Positions 11,691-23,629 of a stretch of 64,000 nt of DNA are shown here, piece after piece; position 1 is the first letter of the stretch; every line of letters starts with the position of its first letter. The position numbers and the translations under genes were made by a program. Location of the stretch: assembly GCF_011386835.1 (NCBI RefSeq), contig NW_027052991.1:1-64000 (forward strand). Direction: 5' to 3'. This DNA is from Chrysemys picta bellii (lineage: Eukaryota; Chordata; Testudines; Emydidae). The notes beneath the pieces are model-generated. The model searched no databases. It saw only the letters and a list, made by a program, of their open reading frames with translations, and was not told where the DNA came from.

Positions 11691-12320
11691 CCCAAACAAA
11701 GAGTGTAGAGACAGTGCCCTAGCCCAGAGAACTGGCTCAACTGCCAGTCCCTCAGAGAACTGACACAAGCTACTGAATCTCTTGGAGGCTAACGCTGAAG
11801 GCGCGAAGCTCTGAGATGAGGGCAGCTGTAATCCAGTATCTCCAAAGATGGGCTTTTATTCTTCAGCTTTCACCTCATTATCTAGTCCTCCTGGCCTCAT
11901 TAGGCTGCTGTAGTGACTCTCCAGACTGAAGGTGTGTGAAGCACTTGGAGCTTCCTGTAATAATCTATGAATACTTAAGGCCCTTCGGTTTTAGTTTTTC
12001 AAATTTTTTTTAATTGCCTGGGTTTTACAAAAGCTGTTATTCAGTTTTTACTATTTTCATCCAATTTTTGGACCTCTCCAGTATATGAAAATACAGATTA
12101 TGTTAAGAACAGCCAATACATTATATTAGATAAATGTGTTTATGTCAATAACAAATTAGCCTAAATGGAAAGGTGATGCTGTCTGTTAAAATAAGGCAAT
12201 GTAGTGGAAGATCTACACACACACACGCATCCACATATGTAAGCAGGGTCTGAATGAATTCCCGACAGCTAGCTGGGAGTGGGAGAGAGTTCAGGAAAAA
12301 ACTGTTTACATGAACACACC

Positions 12321-12620
12321 TAGGCTATGGCTACACTGGCGCTTTACAGCGCTGCAACTTTCTCGCTCAGGGGTGTGAAAAAACACCCCCCTGAGTGCAG
12401 CAAGTTACAGCGCTGTAAAATGCCAGTGTAAACAGTGCCCCATCACTGGGAGCCGCGCTCCCAGCGCTGTAAGCTAATCCCCTTGGGGAGGTGGAGTACC
12501 TGCAGCGGTGGGAGAGCTCTCTCCCAGTGCTGGTGCCGCGACCACACTTGCACTTCAAAGCGCTGCCGTGGGAGCGCTCCTGCAGCGGCGCCTTGGAGTT
12601 TCGAGTGTAGCCATGCCCCT
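12321..12620. mobile_element. MITE with GGCTATGGCTACACT inverted ends
   Basis: The left end TAGGCTATGGCTACACT and the right end AGTGTAGCCATGCCCCTA are inverted. The interior is full of AGCGCTG/CAGCGCT palindromic words and is GC-rich. This is a non-coding DNA element. The open frames at 12,435-12,670 on both strands are by-products of these repeats. Superfamily is not determined. Confidence 0.75.
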
Positions 12621-12759
12621 ACTCTGCCTAGATATACAGCAGATGGAGCTGTGTTGCTCAAATAAATCAACTTTGGCTGGTGCTGGGTTACAAATCACTC
12701 TAGTACTGAATGAAGGAGTAGTGAAATATTGTTTCAATGATGTCATTATTGTAGGAACA

Positions 12760-13980
12760 ACGGGGAGCAGAACTGTGCTTAACCTGTCCCAAATGAGGGG
12801 GGGTCACCATCAGCTGACCAGCTTGTTAAGCCAGGGCCTGGAATGCCAGAGGCCTATGAAAGTAAGGGGGGACAGATGTACCAATCAGGAAGTGTGGAGT
12901 CTTCTTAAGGGTCTCTGGTCTGGTTTAACCTGTTCCTCCCCACTGTTCAAAGAGAGAGCTAAATAGACTTCATTAGGAGCCCCTTCATTATTTTAAAATC
13001 TCAGTTGGAGCTGAAATCAGTTGTGGTTGGGCAGTGTCTCTGCCCACCCTGCTAAGAGCTAAAAATCACTGAGAGCTAAAATTGCTTGTGGTGGGACCGT
13101 GTTTGTGCCCAGAGCTGAAAATCACTAAGAGACTGACCTGCAGACGTCACAGCATGAGAGGCAGGTGGCAGTAGAAGGTGACTGACAGTCAGCTGGCGAG
13201 GTGGCAATTGGCAGAGCCCGGAGGTGAGGCGCAGTGACGAAGAAGAGCGGGGCACCAATCGGCTGTCAATGCAGCTGGCAAAGAGGAGCGGCACGCAAGT
13301 GCTCGGGCAACAGAGCGAGTAATGTGCCTCTTTTACCCGCGCCCTCCACCCAGGGTGGGAGGTGAATTCTGCAGATGCACCTCTGGACTCTGGGTCTGCA
13401 CTGTAAGGCCTGGTCCACATTGGGGGACGGGGGGTCGATCTAAGATACGGAACTTCAGCTACGAGAATAGTGTAGCTGAAGTCGACATATCCTAGATCAA
13501 CTTAGAATTACTTCGCGTCCTTGCGGCGCGGGATCGATGGCCGCGGCTCCCCCGTCGACTTTGCTTCCGCCTCTCGCCAAGCTGGAGTTCAGCAGTCGAC
13601 GGGAGAACAATCAGGGATCAATTTATCATGTCTATACTACACACGATAAATCAATCCCCGATACATCGATTGCTACCCGCTGAGCCGGCGGGTAGTGTGG
13701 TGTGCAGAAAAGGGACGGACACGTGAAAGGGACTTTTGGGTTGCTGGACTTAAGAACCTGAGGGAGAAGGACACAGCCCAACTTATTTGTAGGTGGGTCT
13801 TTTGCTCATGGTTTATGTTATGAACCCTCCATTTTCCCAAATTAATGCTGAGTTACTTCCCTCCTTTCATTAAAAGTTTCTCTGCTACACTCAGACTCTG
13901 TTTGTGAGAGGGGCAGTATTTCCTCTAGAGGTGCCCAGGTCACTGGGTGGAGGCTCAAACCAGTTTTGTGTTGTATTGAC
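12760..13980 (+). mobile_element. LTR-like sequence interrupted by MITE E2
   Basis: The segment contains an internal tandem-like region (12,995-13,130) with repeated GAGCTAAAA(T)CACT and TTGTGGTTGGGCAGTGT / TTGTGGTGGGACCGTGT units. Near its end it has a CATTAAAAG polyadenylation-like signal (13,867). The style is that of a retroviral-type LTR, but the ends are not defined and no target duplication was seen. E2 (13,407-13,700) is inserted in it. Confidence 0.4.
13407..13700 (+). mobile_element. Palindromic MITE family E, copy E2
   Basis: It starts GGCCTGGTCCACATTGGGGG and continues with the family landmarks: AACTTCAGCTACGAGAATAG, TAGCTGAAGTCGACATATC, CGGCTCCCCCGTCGACTTTG, and a palindrome around TCAATTTATCATG / CACGATAAATCAATC. 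It is the most diverged of the four copies. No coding capacity. Confidence 0.75.
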
Positions 13981-14079
13981 TGGCAGAAGGGTTCCACTTG
14001 CATACTTGTACATACTAGTTGCTTTAAGACTGAGCCGATCACAACACATCTTCTAATCTTCTCTTGCTCTGGCCATCCT

Positions 14080-14760
14080 TCGCCATGTTTGTCCATAGGT
14101 CCTTGTTAAGAAATCATCCCACCGGAGGCCAATCGCATGGCTGTTTCAGTTCTCGCGGATGCCACTCAGATATAGCTGCAGTCCATCTGTTGTCACTGAG
14201 TCAGGCCACATGTCCCGCCCACCGCATTTTGTGGAGCTTGCTTTTGACAACATCTCAGACTCCAGACTGCTGCCTAATTATTTCATTGGGGATGCGATTG
14301 CGGAGCGAAATGCCCAAAAATGTTCATTCCATTGCCCTCTGTGTGACAGACAGTTGATATTTTTCAGTCTTCATCAGCGACCGTGTTTCGCTGCCATATA
14401 GCATCGCTGGAAGCACGGTCAAGTTAAAAAGATTTGCACGAGTTGTTTTGCTGATCTTTCCTTGGAAGATGTCCCTGATGTCGTTGAATGTGCACCATCC
14501 AGCTTTTTTTCCTGCGCGACAGTTTGCCTTTCTGATCGTGGCGCATCTTGACTTCCTGGCCCAAATAAACGTATTTGTCAGCCTCTTGGATCTGCTCTTC
14601 TCCCTGAGTAATTTGGGTTCTTGGCAGAACATCTGATCTCATATATTTTGTTTTCAACTGGTTCATTTTTAATCCTATTTGACTACTTTTCGCAGTCAGT
14701 TCTTTAAGCATTCTCTCAAGCTGGACTGTATTTTCAGCTATCAGCTAAATACAGTTATTA
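14080..14760 (-). pseudogene. RTE-type LINE, reverse transcriptase C-terminal fragment
   Basis: Minus-strand frames at 14,424-14,711 and 14,324-14,632 give GLKMNQLKTKYMRSDV, then ADKYVYLGQEVKMRHDQKGK, then LFNLTVLPAMLYGSETRSLM and VTQRAMER. These are the conserved thumb and C-terminal blocks of RTE-like reverse transcriptases (GLKIN..KTKYM, YLG, LP.LLYG.E.W, QRAMER). A frameshift separates the two frames, and the sequence to 14,080 continues with stops. It is an inactive fragment. Confidence 0.75.
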
Positions 14761-15004
14761 AATACATTAAAGCATTAAACTGTTTTTACTTTCAATACTC
14801 TGACTTTTCTTCTGTCCTCCCGGCCCCCATTATTGTCCCAGGAAACTGTGAAGTTATTTTTTTTGCACCAATTTTCACCCACTTTTACATTAAATAAATT
14901 CCCAGGACATTTTAAAATAAAAACTGAAAATGAGAGGCCTTGTGAATACTGTGTTTTGGCCAGTGTACTGTGATTTTTACTGTGTGATGATATCGATTTA
15001 GTGT

Positions 15005-15330
15005 AAGAAGAAATTACTCATCTTGTGCAGTAACGATGGTTCTTCGAGATGTGTGTCCCTGTGGGTGCTCCACTCTAGGTGTCGGTGCGTCTGTGCGCTG
15101 GAGATCAGAGATTTCTCGCAGCAGTACTGGGTAGGGGGAAGGGCAGCCACTGGCACCTCCTATAGCGTGCGCCCCCCTGACTGTCCCCTCAGTTCCTTCT
15201 CTACTGGAAGTAGATGAGAGGAGAGTGGGTAGTGGAATACCCACAGGGACACACAACTCAAAGAACCATAGTTATTGCACATGGTGAGTAACTTCTTCTT
15301 CTTCATCGAGTGGTGTCCCTGTGGGTGCGC
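15005..15330 (-). repeat. DIRS copy 2, 3' end region with inverted repeats
   Basis: AGAAGAAATTACTCATCTTG followed by TGCAGTAACGATGGTTCTTC (15,007-15,046) is mirrored by AAGAACCATAGTTATTGCAC and GTGAGTAACTTCTTCTTC (15,262-15,302). Both flank GTGTCCCTGTGGGTG-type words, which recur at 15,315. DIRS elements have inverted termini plus an internal complementary region instead of normal LTRs, so this arrangement fits. The same design is visible at 4,527 and 4,962 in copy 1. Confidence 0.65.
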
Positions 15331-15397
15331 CACTCAAGGTGCTTGTAAAGCAGTACCCCTCCAGGGTGGTAGGGGTTAGGAGTTATGTATAAGTGTG

Positions 15398-16268
15398 TTA
15401 TGAGAGCATTGTAAGGCCAACAATAGAGTCTGAGACTAGGCCTTGGGTGATAGCGTAATGCTTTACAAAAGTGAGCTCCGATGTCCAGGTTGCAGCTCTA
15501 CAAACATCTATTAAGGGGACATTGTTCAAGAGTGCAATCGATGTCACCGTGGCTCGCGTTGAGTGGGATCTGATGCCCACGGTGGGTTCTTTGTGATGCA
15601 GGTGGTAGCAAGTTTGAATACAGGTAGAGACCCATTTTAGACAGTCTCTGTGTCGATATTGTAGAGCCCTTGGAGCACTCTGCTGTAGAGACGAATAGTC
15701 TTGGTGACTTGCGAAATGGTTTAGTTCTGTCCAAGTAGAAGGCTACAGCCAGTCTGACATCCAGCATGTGCAATGTTGCTTCTCGGGAGTCATTATGTGG
15801 CTTGGGCTGGAAGGCAGGTAAGTGTATGGTTTGGGTAATATGAACATTTGTAGCCACTTTGGGCAAGAATTTTGGGTGAGGATATGACATGATTTTGTCT
15901 TTGGTAAATACAGTGTACAGTCATTCAGTCATCAATGCTCCTATTTTGCTGACACGTCTGGCAGACGTGATTGCCACTAGTAATACGACCTTCAGTGACA
16001 CGTGAAGGAGCGAGTAGGTTGTTAGAGGCTCAAAGGGTGGTCTTGTGAAACATTTGAACACAAGATTGAGAGCCCATGGTGGTGCAGGTTGGTGTACTTC
16101 TGGGTACATGTTCTGTATACCTGCTAGAAAGCACCGTGTAATCGGGTGAATGAATATTGAAGCCCCTTCTCTCGGTTCATGGAGGGCCGTAATGGCAGCG
16201 AGGTGTACTTTAATAGAGCTTATGGCTAACCCCGTTTCCTTCATTTCTAGTAGGTAGCCTAGGATCAT
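15398..16268 (-). pseudogene. DIRS tyrosine recombinase
   Basis: On the minus strand the gene runs from 16,268 (MILGYLLEMKETGLAISSIK, a core-binding-like start) to 15,398. The catalytic set of tyrosine recombinases can be followed. Box I Arg is in ITSARRVSKIGAL. The His-x-x-Arg box is in GIRSHSTRATVTS (about 15,554-15,565). The nucleophilic Tyr is in FVKHYAI (about 15,456). A middle segment (15,498-15,890) lies in a different frame, so at least one frameshift breaks the gene. The enzyme would recombine circular cDNA into target DNA. It lies directly downstream of the RT/RNase H, as usual for DIRS. Confidence 0.75.
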
Positions 16269-16399
16269 CGATAGAAGCGCCTTGGTTGCATCCAGCTGTC
16301 ATTGGTGACACCAAAGGGAGAATCTTCTTCACTTGTGGCAGTAAGTATTGTTAGTGGTGAGGCAACTTTTTTTTACCTATTTTACTTTCTCCGAACAGT

Positions 16400-19300
16400 T
16401 CAATTCCCCATGTTGGAACCAAAGAGGAGCCACGCTTTGAGATGGAGTTTCGCTGGGTCTGGATGGAGCGTCAGGCCCTTGTTCTGGGACAGGAAGTCCA
16501 TCTGGAAAGGCAGCAGTTGTGGGGCACAGACTGCTAGACGTGAGAGGTACGGAAACCAAGTCTGTCTGGGCCATGTGAGGACAATGAGAATGATGTATGC
16601 GGTGTCGAGTCGTATCTTGCGGATGACCCATGGGATCAGTGGTAACGGCAGGAAGACATACATGAGTGACACATTCCATGGGATGAGGAAGGCATTCCAT
16701 GCCCTGGAGCAAAATAGTGGACATTTGTGATTTGTTGCTGAGGCGAAAAGGTCGATTACTGGGTGACCCCATTTTCGGAATAGTGTGTTGAGAACCCTGT
16801 TGTGGATTTCCCACTCGTGTTCCTGTGAGAAGTGCCTGCTGAGGTTGTCGGCTGTAGTGTTTTGGCACCTTGGTAGGTATGATGTTGTGATGTTTATATT
16901 GTTGCGGATGCAGAAGCTCCATAAATTCATGGCTTTTACACATAGCGAGTGAGACCTGGCTCCTCCTTGGCGATTGATATAAAACATGCACTCCACATTG
17001 TCGGTGAGAATAGAGATTGAGGGCTCATGTGTGAGTGGAAGGAAGTGTCGGCATCCATTGTGTACCGTCCAGAGTTCCAGGAGATTGAAATGTAGGTGAT
17101 TTTCCATCGCAGACAACTTGCCTTGTACATTGTGATGACCCAAGTGGGTACCCCAACCCATCAGGTAGGTGTGACGGATTGGATCACAGAAAACTCCCTT
17201 AGGACTTGCCAACCGATGTGCCAAGACTTTCCTGCCCTGACAGCTTAGGACTCCAGCACCCTGTCTTGTTGAGCCAGACATGCCAGTCTGCTCCAACACA
17301 GACCCAGGGTCTGAATTACTTGCCCCAGAGCTGCAGACTTAACTGAAAGAAACTTACAGAAGTGCTCCTGTCTTTACCACTCAGATGCCAAAGTGCCAAT
17401 GCGGTCCAAACCCCAAATAAATCCATTTTACCCTGTATAAAACGTATACAGGGTAAACTCATAAATTGTTCGCCTCTATAACACTGATAGAGAGATATGC
17501 ACAGCTGTTTGCCCCCCAGGTATTAATACATACTCTGAGTTAATTAATAAGTACAAAGTGATTTTATTAAATACAGAAAGTAGGATTTAAGTGGTTCCAA
17601 GTAGTAACAGAGAGAACAAAGTCAATTTCCAAGCAAAATAAAATAGAACACGCAAGTCTATGTCTAAGAAATCTGAATACAGATGAAACCTCACCAGTTT
17701 CAATAAGCTTCCTTTTACAGACTAGTCTCCTTCTAGTCTGGGTCCAACAATCATTCTCACCCCCTGTAGTTACTGTCCTTTGTTCCAATTTCTTTCAGGT
17801 ATCCTTGGGAGTAGAGAGGCTCTCTCTTTAGCCAGCTGAAGACAAAATTGAGGGGTCTCCCAAAGGCTTAACTAGACTTTCCCTTGTGGGGGGAGACCCC
17901 CTTCCTCTCTCCTATGCAAAATCCAGCTCCAAGATGGAGTTTTGGAGTCACATGGGCAAGTCACATGTGCATTCATGACTGAATTTCTTACCAGACAAGC
18001 CACATTCCTGGGAAAGCTTCAATGTGGATTGGCATCTTCGAGTTCGTTGTTGGCTTAAGTGGTTCTTGATTGGGCATTTAATTTGCACATTCCCTTCTCA
18101 ATAGAAATCAAGCAAGTATACCGCCAATATTCCTAACTTCAAGTACAAAAATGATACATGCATACAAATAGGATTAATAGATTGTGTCGATCATAACCTT
18201 TACAGAGATATGTTACATGACATATGTAGCATAAAACATATTCTAGTTATGTCATATATACATTCATAAGCATATTCCATAAAGCCTTATAGGGGGCACT
18301 GTCACGGGAGGCATCTGTTGTAATAGTCACTGATGCGGGGGGTGTCTTGTTGAAAGGGAATCCCGGAGCATACATTCCCTGGCTGTGTCCACCATTGTAG
18401 GGTGAGGATAATATTTGGTGGTAGTGTCACACATCTGTTGAGATAGTGTTTGCTGGGTGCATAGACCATGTTCAACCAGTGCTGCAGACAGCGTATATGG
18501 AGTCTGGCATACTTTACTACGAAAGTTGTAGCTGACATATGTCCCAGAATCTGAAGGCATGTCCTCACTGAAGTTTGTGGTCTGATGATCACCGTGTAAA
18601 TAAGATTGGTCAATGCAGTGAAACTGTGGTTTGGCAATATTGCCTTGGCTTGTATGGAGTCTAGGTCGGCTACAATAAACTCCAATTGCTGGGTTGGTTC
18701 CAGGGTGGATTTCTTTTCGTTCATCTGTAGATCTAGTTGGTGAACCGGGTCTATTGTGGTCTTCAGCATGCCTGCCGTTTCTTCTCGGTTTGCACCTCTG
18801 AGAAGACAATCATCCAAATAGGGAAAGATTATGACTCCATTGTGTCATAAATGTGCTGCTACTACCACGAGCGTTTTTGAGACTACGCAGGGAACAGTGG
18901 ACAGTCCGAAGGGAAAGACCCTGTATTGGTAGTGATTGGGTCCGCCTGTGAACCTCAGGAACCATCTGTGGGCAGGATGTATTGTAATATGGAAGTATGC
19001 ATCTTGGAGGTTAAGGGCTGCAAACCATCTAGCGCTGGGATTATTGTGGCCAGAGTGATCATTTTTGTACCTGTGGTTGCATACGAACCTGTTGAGTTTT
19101 CGGAGATCTAAGATTGGTCTCCATCCCCTCCTTTCTTCTCTGTCAGGAAATATTTGGAATAAGAACCCCTCCCTTGGTATTGATGTGGTGCTGGTTCTAC
19201 AGCACCCAGCAGTAGGAGGTAGTCTACTTCCTGTTGTAGAAGGTGATCGTGATAGGGGTCCCTGAAGAAGGATGGGATACGAGGGAGGGTAGGGGGAATG

Positions 19301-19474
19301 GCTGTGAAAGGACTGGTGTAGCCGGATTGTATGATCTCCAAAACCCATTGATCTGTGGTTATCGCAGCTGAGGCATGGTAAAATGGGCGTAGGCGGTGAC
19401 CAAAACTGTGGAATGGGGTATCTGTTGGCACTAGAGATATGGGAGGTGGTGCATACCCTCGACCAAGACCTCAA
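16400..19474 (-). pseudogene. DIRS reverse transcriptase / RNase H, split by an LTR
   Basis: Minus strand. The N-terminal part (19,474-18,845) has GWRPILDLRKLNRFV, then FAALNLQDAYFHITIHPAHR and YRVFPFGLS. The catalytic FPYLDD box lies at about 18,808-18,825, just ahead of DDCLLRGANREE. The RNase H part (17,150-16,400) has YLMGWGTHLGHHN, NLLELWTVHNGCRHFL, SILTDNVECMFYINRQGG, TTADNLSRHFSQEHEWEI and IDLFASATNHKCPLFCSR, the classic DIRS C-terminal blocks. Frameshifts separate pieces near 18,840 and 19,110. An LTR-like insertion (17,170-18,304) splits the gene between the codons for DAS and YLMGWG. The copy is dead but unusually readable. Confidence 0.85.
17170..18304 (-). mobile_element. LTR-type insertion inside the DIRS RT/RNase H
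   Basis: The insert begins TGTGACGGATTGG and ends GGGCACTGTCA, a TG...CA structure. It interrupts DIRS coding sequence that reads continuously if the insert is removed. The flanks are TAGG and CGGG, which would be a poorly kept 4-bp duplication. On the minus strand an AATAAA signal lies at about 17,563-17,572. A perfect 13-bp hairpin lies at 17,428-17,458. No coding sequence, so I read it as a solo LTR. Its family is unknown. Confidence 0.65.
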
Positions 19475-19834
19475 AATTGTGGCTTAGATGTAAATGGACG
19501 GGTGGACGAGGTCTGGTTCTGTGTAGCTCGTCATCTCTGAGCCCGTTGTTTGGGTCTGTTCTGAGTGAAGTATCGTGGTTGTTGACGGTTAAATGAGGTG
19601 TCTCGTGACCTGGTTTGGTGTAAAGTGAGGGCGTTTGTCAGGCGGTGGGTGTTTGCCTAGTGTATGCAGCATTGTTCAGAAGGCCTTCATGGTATGGAGA
19701 CGAGAATAGTTTATCCCTATCGAAGGGGAGGTCCTCCACTTTTAGCTGTAGTTCTTTTGGAATTCCCAAAGTCTGCAACCATGATGTTCTTCTCATAACC
19801 ACAGCTGTTGTGGTTCTTTAGGCAGCTATGTCCG

Positions 19835-21097
19835 CTACATCCATTGATCCATTGATATTAACTGACCCTCATTGATAATGGCGTTGAGTTGAGGACGTTT
19901 ATGCTTGGGGAGGTCTTCCACGAGCTCTTGTATTTTACCATAGTTAGAGTAGTCGTAATTTGCTAGTAGAGCAGAATAGTTAGCAACTCTAAGCAGAAGA
20001 GTGGCTGACGAGTAAACTTTCCGCCCAAAGAGGTTCAATCTCTTGTGTTCTTTATCTGGCAGTGAGGAGCGTAAATGAGGCTGTTTGCTACACTGATTAG
20101 CAGCCTCTACTACTAGAAAGCAGGCTTGATGGTGTGAAAACAAAAATTCCATGTCTTTGGCTGGAACGAAGTATTTTCTGTCAGATCTTTTGTTAGTCGG
20201 GGATACCGATGCCACTGTTTGCCATATTACCTCCGCAGGCTCTATTATAGCCTCTTCAATGGGGAGGGCAATCTTGGTCAATGATGCTGGTTGTAAGTTT
20301 TTTAACAACCTATGTTGTTTCTTCTGCACCTCATGTAAGGAAATTTCTTGGCTATTTGCTACTCTTTTGAAGAGTTCTTGGAACTGTTTCAGGTCATCTG
20401 GTGTCGTAGGGATAGACGGCGTCACCGCTTTGTCTGGTGCAGAAGATGAGTAAGGGGCAGGTGGTGAATCATCCGGGTCTGCCTGAGATAGTATTTCTTC
20501 TCTTCTATCTCTGTCTCAGGAGGGTAAGAGGTTTCTCTGTGTGGTAATGATGGATGTACTCTGGAACCTCCTGTTGCTGGGGAAGGATAGGGGATCTGGT
20601 ATGTGGGCCAAGGACCCCATTGTGGCCATTGCATGGGGTAAGGTGGTAATGGGTAAGGCTACTGCTGTGCATACCAGGGCAGTGAATGCTCGGAGGAATG
20701 AGGCTTAGGCTTTCCATTCCATGTAGGTCTCATCTCTGATGGGGATGAGCGTTGTCCTGAACATATCCTTCCTCACCACTATGCATGGTGCAGGAGATAA
20801 AGGATGGTACCATGCTATGTAGCTCGGGGTGTGTTCGGTGTCGAGCAGTGGCGACTGTGGTGCCGAAGAAACTGCTATGTGAGCAGGACACAGGAGTTGC
20901 GCTGGTCCCGCCTTGGGGTTGCAGTCAACTGTTGGAGCACTGACCGGTGCTGGATTCAGCTTGTTAGGCGGTAGCAAGTCTTGTATCGGTGCCGGTGGCA
21001 GCAGAATTGATCGCAGTGCTGCTGCCTGTGCCACGCTCTGCCCCGGGGTGGCTTCCTGTTGTTTGTCCTTCGAGTTTGGAGATGACCATGACATCAC
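19835..21097 (-). pseudogene. DIRS gag-like gene
   Basis: The best frame (20,425-19,835, 196 residues) reads through LPIEEAIIEPAEVIWQTVAS and KYFVPAKDMEFLFSHHQAC to NYDYSNYGKIQELVEDL. Upstream, 21,097-20,705 is a proline/alanine-rich frame that could be the N-terminal part. The two are in different frames with an interruption around 20,430-20,700. The gene precedes the reverse transcriptase on the same strand, the usual position of DIRS gag. A weaker relative is at 6,233-6,454. It has no enzymatic motif. The assignment rests on position and similarity between the two copies. Confidence 0.65.
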
Positions 21098-22364
21098 TGG
21101 TTGGTTTGGTTTCTGGGAACACGTGAGTGGCTGATCAGGTCAATTAGAGCTTTGAACTGTCTATGGCAAACTGAACAAGAAATGCCACTGTGAGTAACTA
21201 GATTAACAATGGACATGCTGCTCTTACGAGAGTTACCTTGCTGGCACTTCTGCTCCGCCTCAGCAGTTCTCCTCTGCTCATAGACGGTAGCTCCAGAATG
21301 CATGAGACTTCACCAGGTAGAACGAGCATGAGCGAGATCTTCCCAAAACTCTGGGTCAATGTTGAAACACCTCAAGGATAATTTGAGGGAATCTTTGAAA
21401 CTTTTATTCTGGCCTCCCTGAGAGCACTTTCTCTCCTTTAACTCACCATAAAAGATCTTCTCTGACAATGACTCATCTGACAGTCTGGTGACATGGCCTG
21501 CCCATCTCCCCTGTGATTTCATGCTTGGAGTGCCTACCCATCTGAGAACCTCAATATCTGGAACGTTGTCTTACCATCTTATCCTCATCAATTTCCTCAG
21601 ACAGCCCATGTGAAAGTAATTCAGGTACACTGTCCAGGTTTTGCATGGATACCTCAGAGTTGGCAACATGATGACTTTGTAGATGTTCAGTTTTGTTTGT
21701 TGGCTAATGTCTCTGTGCTCCCAAAGGCTACACTTGCTTTGTCAATTCTGGTGTTGGTTTAATTATCCATGTGAACTTCACACAACAGTGCACTGCCCAG
21801 ATAGCTGAACTTGTCCACTGCCCGGAGGGCTTGGCCATTCACTGTAATAGCAGGCCCTATATCAGGCTTTCCTGGTGCAGCAGGCTGGACATCACTTTTC
21901 TCTTCTTGATGTTGATTGTGAGACCAAAAGTGTCACAGGCTGAAGAGAACTAGTCCACACTTTGCTACATGTCAGACTCAAATCTGGCATTCAGGGAACA
22001 GTCATCAGCAAACAGATCATGAACAGCCACTTCCTGTACCTTTGGCTTTGCCTGTAGTTTCCTCAGATTGAAGAGTTTCCCATCAGTCCGGTATCTGATG
22101 CCAATCCAGACGTCACAGTCACCAAACGCATCTGTAATATGCCAGAAAACATCATACTGAAGAGCGCTGGTGCCAGCACACAGCCCTGCTTGACTCCCTT
22201 GGTGACTGGGAATGGTTCAGATGACTCACCATCTTCCACAGCACGAGCCATCATGAAATTGATGAACCACTGCAATGAATTTCTCTGGGAAACTGAATTT
22301 TGCCATGATTTTCCAAAGGCCCTCCCGACTGACTGCATCCAATGCTTTGTCAGGTCAATGAAAG

Positions 22365-23063
22365 TGTAGCGGGGTGGTTACCTCGCTCCTGCCCTGAAGG
22401 GCTTAAAACAGCCCAAGGGGAAGGGTTGTGGCTGGGAGGTGCTAAGCTGGGCTGATTGGGAAGCAGCTGCAGCTGGGCCACACCCCAATCAGGCCTCATC
22501 TGGCCCTATATAAAAAGGCTATGAGCCAGAGGCCAAGCAATCTCTCTCTGCCTTCAGAGGGAGAAGGGCCTGGCTGCAGTGAGCTAGAGACAGAGTACCT
22601 GAGTGGAGCAGGGCTGGGGACAGGCTGAGGAGCTGGGGAGCTCCAGCCTGGAAAGCCCCAGGCTGCGGCCTAGTAGGAGGCCAAGGAGTACTGGGGGTTG
22701 CAGAGGGCAGCCCAGGGGTAGGCCCAGGCAGCAGGTCCAAACCTAACCTTGCCTGAGATGAGTGGCCTATACTGCAATCTGCCCCAGGGAGCGGGGGCTA
22801 GTTGGTGACTGGCAGTGGCCTTATTCGGAGGCAAGGTAAGGCTAGTGGGTGGGCGTTCCCCGGGGAGGGGAGACCCTAGTACTGAGGGGTGTACTGCCAG
22901 GGGGCAGCACCCCAGATAAAAGGGCACCAGTGTCCGGGAAGGACACGGGGGCCAAAGGACAGGCGGATCACCGGCCTGCAGAGGGTGCTCTGGGCTGGAA
23001 ATCGAGCTAATTCCCAGAAGAGACCAGCAGGAGGCGCCGCAGGGGTGAGTCCGCCCCTCTACA
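22365..23063 (+). mobile_element. Solo LTR, 699 bp, target duplication GAAAG
   Basis: It begins TGTAGCGGGGTGG and ends CCGCCCCTCTACA, with matching inverted ends TGTAG/CTACA. It is flanked by GAAAG at 22,360-22,364 and 23,064-23,068. A TATA box (CTATATAAAAA) lies at 22,505-22,515 on the plus strand. Removing it restores continuous LINE-A sequence (AATGAAAGTCATATAC). The 5-bp duplication fits retroviral-type or Gypsy LTR elements. The internal part was lost, probably by recombination between the two LTRs. Confidence 0.93.
22505..22515 (+). promoter_or_regulatory. TATA box in solo LTR
   Basis: CTATATAAAAA lies 140 bp into the LTR, in the position expected of the U3/R promoter. The downstream GC-rich part would be transcribed. 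Activity is inferred only from sequence. Confidence 0.6.
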
Positions 23064-23629
23064 GAAAGTCATATACAGGTTGGAGTTCTGTTCCTGACAT
23101 TTCTCCTGAAGTTGAGACGCAGCAGACACCATATCTGTGGTTCCGCACCTTTTTCTGAAGCCACACTGACACGCAGGCAGGAGCCCTTGTTCAAGGCAAT
23201 TCTGGCAAGAATTTTGCTGGATCTTGATAAGGAGATGCCCTAACAGTTGTTGCAGGTCTGTCTGTTATCTTTCCACTTGTACAAGTGGACGATAGATGCA
23301 GCCTTTTGTTCCTGGGGTATAGTTTTAGAGCCCACATTGACTGGAAAAATTCAGTCAGTTTCAGAGCCATGTGCAAGCCTCTGACCTTGTAGACTTCTGC
23401 TGGTATCACTTCTGCTCCAGGTTCTTTACCATTTGACAGCAGGTCAATTGCTTTCGCAGTTTCAGTCAGTAAGAGATATGGTGATATCAAACTGGGGCAG
23501 TCGATCAATTGCCTCCTCACTTACAGATTGTTGATTGAAAAAAAATCACTGGTCTGTTGGTATAAGGAGGCACCATTATCCCTATTTGGTGTATGGTGTG
23601 TAATTCCCCTGCGAATCTAGCGCCAAAAC

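Larger units (their letters stand above)
21110..23520 (-). pseudogene. LINE with RT and C-terminal zinc-finger-like motif (LINE-A), split by a solo LTR
   Basis: Minus strand. An RT segment at 22,338-22,063 contains FPVTKGVKQGCVLAPALFSM. Downstream text encodes KPKVQEVAVHDLFADDCSLN (FADD catalytic box) and FGLTINIKKRKVMS, interrupted by stops. The C-terminal part (21,522-21,310) contains RWAGHVTRLSDESLSEKIFY, GGQNKSFKDSLKLSLRCFNID. The tail at 21,303-21,094 has CSVCHRQFKALIDLISHSR, a C2H2-like finger. The plus-strand LINE at 56,200-57,170 shares these blocks. A solo LTR (22,365-23,063) interrupts it. Clade is not determined. Confidence 0.75.
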
